Source: Phocaeicola massiliensis B84634 = Timone 84634 = DSM 17679 = JCM 13223 (GTDB lineage Bacteria; Bacteroidota; Bacteroidia; Bacteroidales; Bacteroidaceae). Taken from it: DNA of 35,252 nucleotides. The stretch is taken from contig NZ_KB905473.1 in NCBI RefSeq assembly GCF_000382445.1, positions 479,466 to 514,717 of the forward strand, given 5' to 3'. Positions 32,809 to 35,252 of the stretch are shown here, in pieces. Under the pieces are notes generated by a model. The model was not told where the DNA came from, did no database searches, and saw only the letters and a list, made by a program, of their open reading frames with translations. The first letter of the stretch is position 1; each line of letters starts with the position of its first letter. The position numbers were made by a program, and so were the translations under genes.

Positions 32809-32842
32809 CACCCGCTTTTCAAACGAAAGCACATAAAGAAGA

Positions 32843-32853
32843 GTTCTTTGAAA
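32843..32853 (+). promoter_or_regulatory. boxA-like antitermination site
   Basis: GTTCTTTGAAA in the rRNA leader, placed after P2 as boxA usually is, where NusB/NusE bind. Assigned from position and similarity to the CTCTTTNA core. Confidence 0.5.
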
Positions 32854-33001
32854 CGATTATAGATAAACAAACAAGTAGTACAAGTCTGCATGTTATATAA
32901 TATATAATGTGTAGGAAAACAGAAACCGTCAATTATAGATTATTGATAGATTTGGTTCTTGAGCAGATTATCAACTTACGTGTTGAAAAATAATATTTTT
33001 A

Positions 33002-34531
<1,530 letters not shown>

Positions 34532-34641
34532 TGGAGAGGACCATCTGAGGTTTTTGTCCTTGTACTACGCGCTTTGTTTATTCATTATAAAGAGAAAGAA
34601 GAAGCCGAGTCTAAACAAAGGTAGACTAGGTTGAACCTGAC

Positions 34642-34715
34642 AGTCCTATAGCTCAGTTGGTTAGAGCGCTACACTGATAATGTAGAGGTCGGCAGTTCAA
34701 CTCTGCCTGGGACTA
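34642..34715 (+). tRNA. tRNA-Ile (GAT)
   Basis: 74 nt cloverleaf. The acceptor stem AGTCCTA pairs with TGGGACT (one wobble), D-arm GCTCAGTTGGTTAGAGC, anticodon loop CTGATAA with anticodon GAT, T-arm GGCAG-TTCAACT-CTGCC. CCA is not encoded. It stands in the 16S-23S spacer, as usual. Confidence 0.97.
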
Positions 34716-34731
34716 CGAACTCAGTAAGTTC

Positions 34732-34805
34732 GGGGGATTAGCTCAGCTGGCTAGAGCATCTGCCTTGCACGCAGAGGGTCAACGGTTCGAATCCGTTATT
34801 CTCCA
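34732..34805 (+). tRNA. tRNA-Ala (TGC)
   Basis: 74 nt cloverleaf. The acceptor stem GGGGGAT pairs with ATTCTCC (with wobbles), D-arm GCTCAGCTGGCTAGAGC, anticodon loop CTTGCAC with TGC, T-arm AACGG-TTCGAAT-CCGTT. CCA is not encoded. It is 16 bases after tRNA-Ile. Confidence 0.97.
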
Positions 34806-34920
34806 CTCTCTCTGAAAAGAGAAACGATCTATGACATATTGTACAAGCAAAACAGTAATTTTAGTAGTAAAAAGCTAAAAGTATATATCATCCCGCACTA
34901 GTAATAGTGTGCGATAATAA

Positions 34921-35252
34921 AGAAAGTAAGCAAGGGCGCATGGCGGATGCCTTGGCTCTCGGAGGCGATGAAGGACGTGATAAGCTGCGATAAGCTTCGG
35001 GGAGGTGCAAATAACCTTTGATCCGAAGATTTCCGAATGGGACAACCCAATATCTTGAAGAGATATTATCCAACTTAGTTGGAGGCTAACGCAGGGAACT
35101 GAAACATCTTAGTACCTGCAGGAAAAGAAAATAATAATGATTCCCCCAGTAGTGGCGAGCGAACGGGGAATAGCCCAAACCGGTTATGTTACGGCATGAC
35201 CGGGGTAGTAGGACTACGGCATTGCATGAAAACAGCAGAGAAGAACTTTCTG
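34921..35252 (+). rRNA. rrl: 23S ribosomal RNA, 5' part (runs off the window)
   Basis: The conserved 5' region is seen: GCGCATGGCGGATGCCTTGG, AGGCGATGAAGGACGTG, and further on CCCCAGTAGTGGCGAGCGAA. The exact 5' end is estimated; the 3' part lies beyond the window. Confidence 0.95.

Overview
The window is bacterial chromosome from the Bacteroidales. The evidence is the 16S gene at the right end, which reads like Bacteroides/Phocaeicola. Its V3-V4 part and the 'GTAGATGGG' segment suggest Phocaeicola, possibly close to P. massiliensis; I am unsure of the species. Further support comes from the Bacteroides-type promoters (TTTG-N20-TAnnTTTG), the 16S 3' end with 'GGCTGGAACACC', and the many Bacteroidales-specific families. 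No sequence search was run; all family names come from reading the translations.

Layout. (1) 1-5750, peptide module I: a 5'-damaged glycosyltransferase, a VKOR-DsbA fusion with a degenerate C39-like head, a periplasmic TlpA-like thioredoxin, a six-cysteine double-glycine precursor peptide, a hairpin terminator, and the first 1.07 kb of a peptidase-containing ABC transporter (PCAT). The PCAT is cut off abruptly and joined to the last 85 codons of a LuxR-like regulator (5728-5985). (2) 5999-11154, peptide module II: paired GTGTAC repeats, a DUF3244-like secreted protein, a partial LanC-like protein, a second GG-Bacteroidales glycosyltransferase, a second double-glycine precursor, a 6-bladed beta-propeller lipoprotein and a radical SAM/SPASM maturase. 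(3) About 11.2-23.9 kb, a foreign block: an abi remnant split by a complete IS66-family element with a target duplication, then a Tn4555-like mobilizable transposon with cfxA (class A beta-lactamase), a MobV relaxase, a candidate oriT, replication-type genes, an excisionase-like protein, a tyrosine integrase and a multi-HTH protein. (4) 23924-31476, continuation of module II: pseudo-rSAM protein, full-length PCAT, HlyD-type fusion protein, a second partial LanC-like protein and two glycosyltransferases, one of them a GT4/GT25-like fusion. (5) 31.5-35.25 kb: a non-coding spacer, two tandem rRNA promoters, 16S, tRNA-Ile, tRNA-Ala and the start of 23S.

How it works together (inference). The peptide genes look like a GG-Bacteroidales RiPP system. 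Precursors with a Gly-Gly leader are modified by radical SAM and pseudo-rSAM proteins and by glycosyltransferases, oxidised by VKOR/DsbA and thioredoxin proteins, then trimmed and exported by the C39-ABC transporter with its HlyD partner. The most striking point is a 1075-bp direct repeat covering the 5' half of the transporter gene. It lies behind precursor I (truncated copy) and again behind the pseudo-rSAM gene (intact copy), 20.5 kb apart. Recombination between the copies would remove module II and the cfxA transposon and put the intact export genes directly behind precursor I. The locus may therefore be a switchable array of peptide cassettes feeding one exporter.
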